DNA of 64,000 nucleotides. Origin: Terfezia claveryi. Taxonomy: Eukaryota > Ascomycota > Pezizomycetes > Pezizales > Pezizaceae. The stretch covers positions 1-64,000 of the forward strand of contig WHUX01000202.1 in NCBI GenBank assembly GCA_015179025.1, in the 5' to 3' direction. The translations under genes were made by a program, and so were the position numbers. Positions 62,405-64,000 of the stretch are shown piece after piece. The notes beneath the pieces were generated by a model. The model was not told the DNA's origin, did no database searches, and was given only the letters and a program-made list of their open reading frames with translations. Numbering within the stretch: position 1 is the first letter of the stretch; each line of letters opens with the position of its first letter.

Positions 62405-62510
62405 ATATTACGGCAAGCATTAGAGTGAGTATTGGAGCGAGTAATAGAGCAAGTAATAGAGCGAGTATGAGAGCGAGTATTAGAGCGATTGTTAGAGCAA
62501 TTGAAGCAGC
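62405..62510. repeat. Tandem repeat, about 12-bp GAGCGAGTATTA unit
   Basis: About eight imperfect copies of AGAGCGAGTAWTN. Confidence 0.8.
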
Positions 62511-62639
62511 GAATACATGTTCTATATATATATCAATACCTCTGTATATATAATTATTAGCGAATACCTGTTCTCGTACCCAGACTCTAGCCTGATCTTG
62601 GCATTCGCTTCTGCGATTTAATCAGAAGAGAGTCTGGGA

Positions 62640-62680
62640 CTATACATCTCCGAAATCATCTCCGAAATCATCTCCGGTGC
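62640..62680. repeat. Short tandem CATCTCCGAAAT repeats
   Basis: Three to four 12-bp copies; the CATCTCCG core recurs in the array after 63040. Confidence 0.75.
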
Positions 62681-62864
62681 CAAGATTCCCGGAGATGTTA
62701 GCGTGTGCATAGCCTGTTTCGGAGGTACTATGTAGCGTTGTTATGAGCTGCATTTCATTTTTTTTCTAAAATAATGCGAGCAAATACTGACGCAGAACAA
62801 CAGCACTTTGTTTAGCCCAAACCTTTGCTTTGCTCCGCCCAGCTCCACAATGCCCAGAGCAGAC

Positions 62865-62990
62865 CTTTCAGAGCTATAAAACCTTTCTCTGGCTCATAAA
62901 ATCCTGCTCAAGGTCATATAATCTTGCTCCAGCTCATCTACTCCTGCTCCAGTCCTGCTCCAGGTCATACAATCCTGCTCGGGTATAGAG
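62865..62990. repeat. Tandem repeat, 20-24 bp, AATCCTGCTCCAGGTCAT type
   Basis: Five imperfect copies of a TCATANAATCCTGCTCC unit. Confidence 0.75.
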
Positions 62991-63044
62991 GTATTCCACT
63001 CCTAGCAGAGAGAACATACACTATAGGATTGAATATTGATACCC

Positions 63045-63120
63045 GAGTATTCAGACATCTCCGGCATGCGAATTCACACGTCTCCAGCATGAGTATTCAG
63101 ATATCTCAAACATGAGTATT
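63045..63120. repeat. Tandem array ATTCAGACATCTCCGGCATG, part 1
   Basis: Three to four copies of a 22-23 bp unit, then interrupted at 63121; the array resumes at 63680. Confidence 0.85.
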
Positions 63121-63679
63121 GTTATGAATCGGTGGCGGGGCAAGGCCAGCACTCGCGTAAGTGGGCTTACGCGGGTGTCGGGGGTGAGCTAGGAGGGCTA
63201 CGAGCTAGGGGCGAGACCAGAGCTCCAACAAGGCCAGTGTCGAGCGGGACGACATATCCAAACCACCGATGGGAGGGGAGGCAGGAGCGAGCAGGGCGAG
63301 GCAGGCACGAGCAAGGCAAGCAGGGCAAGCGAGGCGAGCAAGCGAGGCGAGCAAAGCAGGCAAGGCAAGCAAGGCAAGCAAGGCAAGCAAGGCAAGCAAG
63401 GCAAGCAAGGCAAGCAAGGCAAGCAAGGCAAGCAAGGCAAGCAAGGCAAGCAAGGCAAGCAAGGCAAGCGAGGCGAGCAAGGTAAGCGAGGCGAGCAGGC
63501 GACTTGGGCGAGACCAGAGTCTAGATGGGGCTACGGGGACTTGGGCGAAACGAGAGTCTAATGGGAGGCGACATATCCGAATGCAGGTGCGAGGCAGTCT
63601 GAGCTACACTCGAGCAGATATTCGGGAAAGAGGTATTTATTGCCTAGAGCAACTAGATACAGGACATGATGGAGAGAAT
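63121..63679. mobile_element. LTR-like insertion within the tandem array
   Basis: It begins TGTTATGAATC (63120-63130), the same start as the chromovirus D LTR read on the element strand, and splits the array. Its end (CTAGATACAGGACATGAT) resembles 3760-3790. It contains the 9-bp repeat block below. A 3' terminus or target duplication was not recognised. Confidence 0.45.
63300..63500. repeat. 9-bp tandem repeat AAGGCAAGC
   Basis: About 14 near-perfect units at 63355-63470 plus variants with GAGGCGAGC on both sides. Frames through it give (ARQ)n, (ASK)n or (LPC)n and are not taken as genes. Confidence 0.9.
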
Positions 63680-64000
63680 CAGACATCTCCGGCATGAGTA
63701 TTCAGACATCTCGAACATGCGAATTCAGATATCTCCGGCATGAGCATTCAGACATCTCCGGCATGAGAATTCAGACATCTCGAACATGAGAATTCAGACA
63801 TCTCGAACATGCGAATTCAGACATCTCCGGCATGAGCATTCAGATATCTCCAACATGAGAATTCAGACATCTCCGGCATGAGCATTCAGACATCATCTCT
63901 GGCATGAGCATTCAGACATCATCTCTGGCATGAGCATTCAGACATCTCCGGCATGAGCATTCAGACATCTCCGGCATGTGTATTCAGACATCTCGAACAT
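63680..64000. repeat. Tandem array ATTCAGACATCTCCGGCATG, part 2
   Basis: About 14 copies of a 22-23 bp unit in two variants (CTCCGGCATGAG and CTCGAACATGAG), running off the window end. Two units carry a 3-bp insertion (CATCATCTCTGG). No spacers, so not a CRISPR array. Confidence 0.9.

Noticed and set aside
63132..63697. Long open frames coding (ARQ)n, (ASK)n and (LPC)n
   Set aside because: All six-frame openness comes from the 9-bp tandem repeat; no start context or non-repeat coding sequence.
63680..64000. Regular 22-bp repeats that might suggest a CRISPR array
   Set aside because: Units are directly contiguous with no unique spacers, and the genome is eukaryotic; it is a tandem satellite.

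Overview
This window looks like a transposon-rich, gene-poor stretch of a filamentous ascomycete chromosome. The evidence is short spliceosomal introns (55-76 nt, GTRNGT donors, CTRAY-like branch sites), a nuclear tRNA-Leu(CAG) with a 13-nt intron, chromodomain Ty3/gypsy elements, large two-ORF LINEs with a C-terminal RNase H, and a strongly AT-rich part whose repeats carry CpA-to-TpA type stop codons, as repeat-induced point mutation (RIP) would leave. No species was assigned.

Layout. Positions 1-8860 are an AT-rich repeat graveyard: LTR copies, two decayed gypsy pol regions, and the decayed far half of a LINE. Positions 7560-21890 (minus strand) hold two nested LINEs. LINE-2 (21890 to 20136, then 11655 to about 7560) was split by a nearly full-length LINE-1 (20135 to 11656, about 8.5 kb). 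A 12-bp target duplication, GGATACTAACCC, sits on both sides, and LINE-2 ORF1 reads in frame across the join. Positions 22033-24616 hold a solo-type LTR beside the 3' half of a truncated gypsy element, itself hit by a 78-bp hAT-type MITE and a 5'-truncated LINE tail. Positions 24617-52300 are a mosaic of relics (LINE RNase H pieces, a Tc1/mariner remnant, LINE 3' tails, MITEs, a segmental duplication containing a tRNA-like sequence) around a few likely host genes: a 136-aa ORF, a convincing three-exon 293-aa gene, a possible two-exon gene, a tRNA-Leu and a 221-aa ORF. Positions 52326-58815 are a complete chromovirus with 704-bp LTRs, an ATTCC target duplication, a canonical -1 frameshift site between gag and pol, and one in-frame TAG in pol. 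It sits between a TATA-containing promoter and a 234-aa ORF. Positions 59640-64000 carry homopolymers, a 318-bp foldback, and several tandem arrays.

The most unusual signal is a family of very short insertions scattered from 24.9 to 61.3 kb. Each has the same end (TAGTCTGG read one way, CCAGACTA the other), varies in length from 10 to 33 bp by truncation at the opposite end, and is flanked by its own 8-10 bp target duplication. One copy at 61249-61260 has its empty site preserved in a paralogous repeat at 47346-47354. The pattern looks like extreme 5' truncation during target-primed reverse transcription of an unknown element, though a DNA-transposon origin is not excluded.
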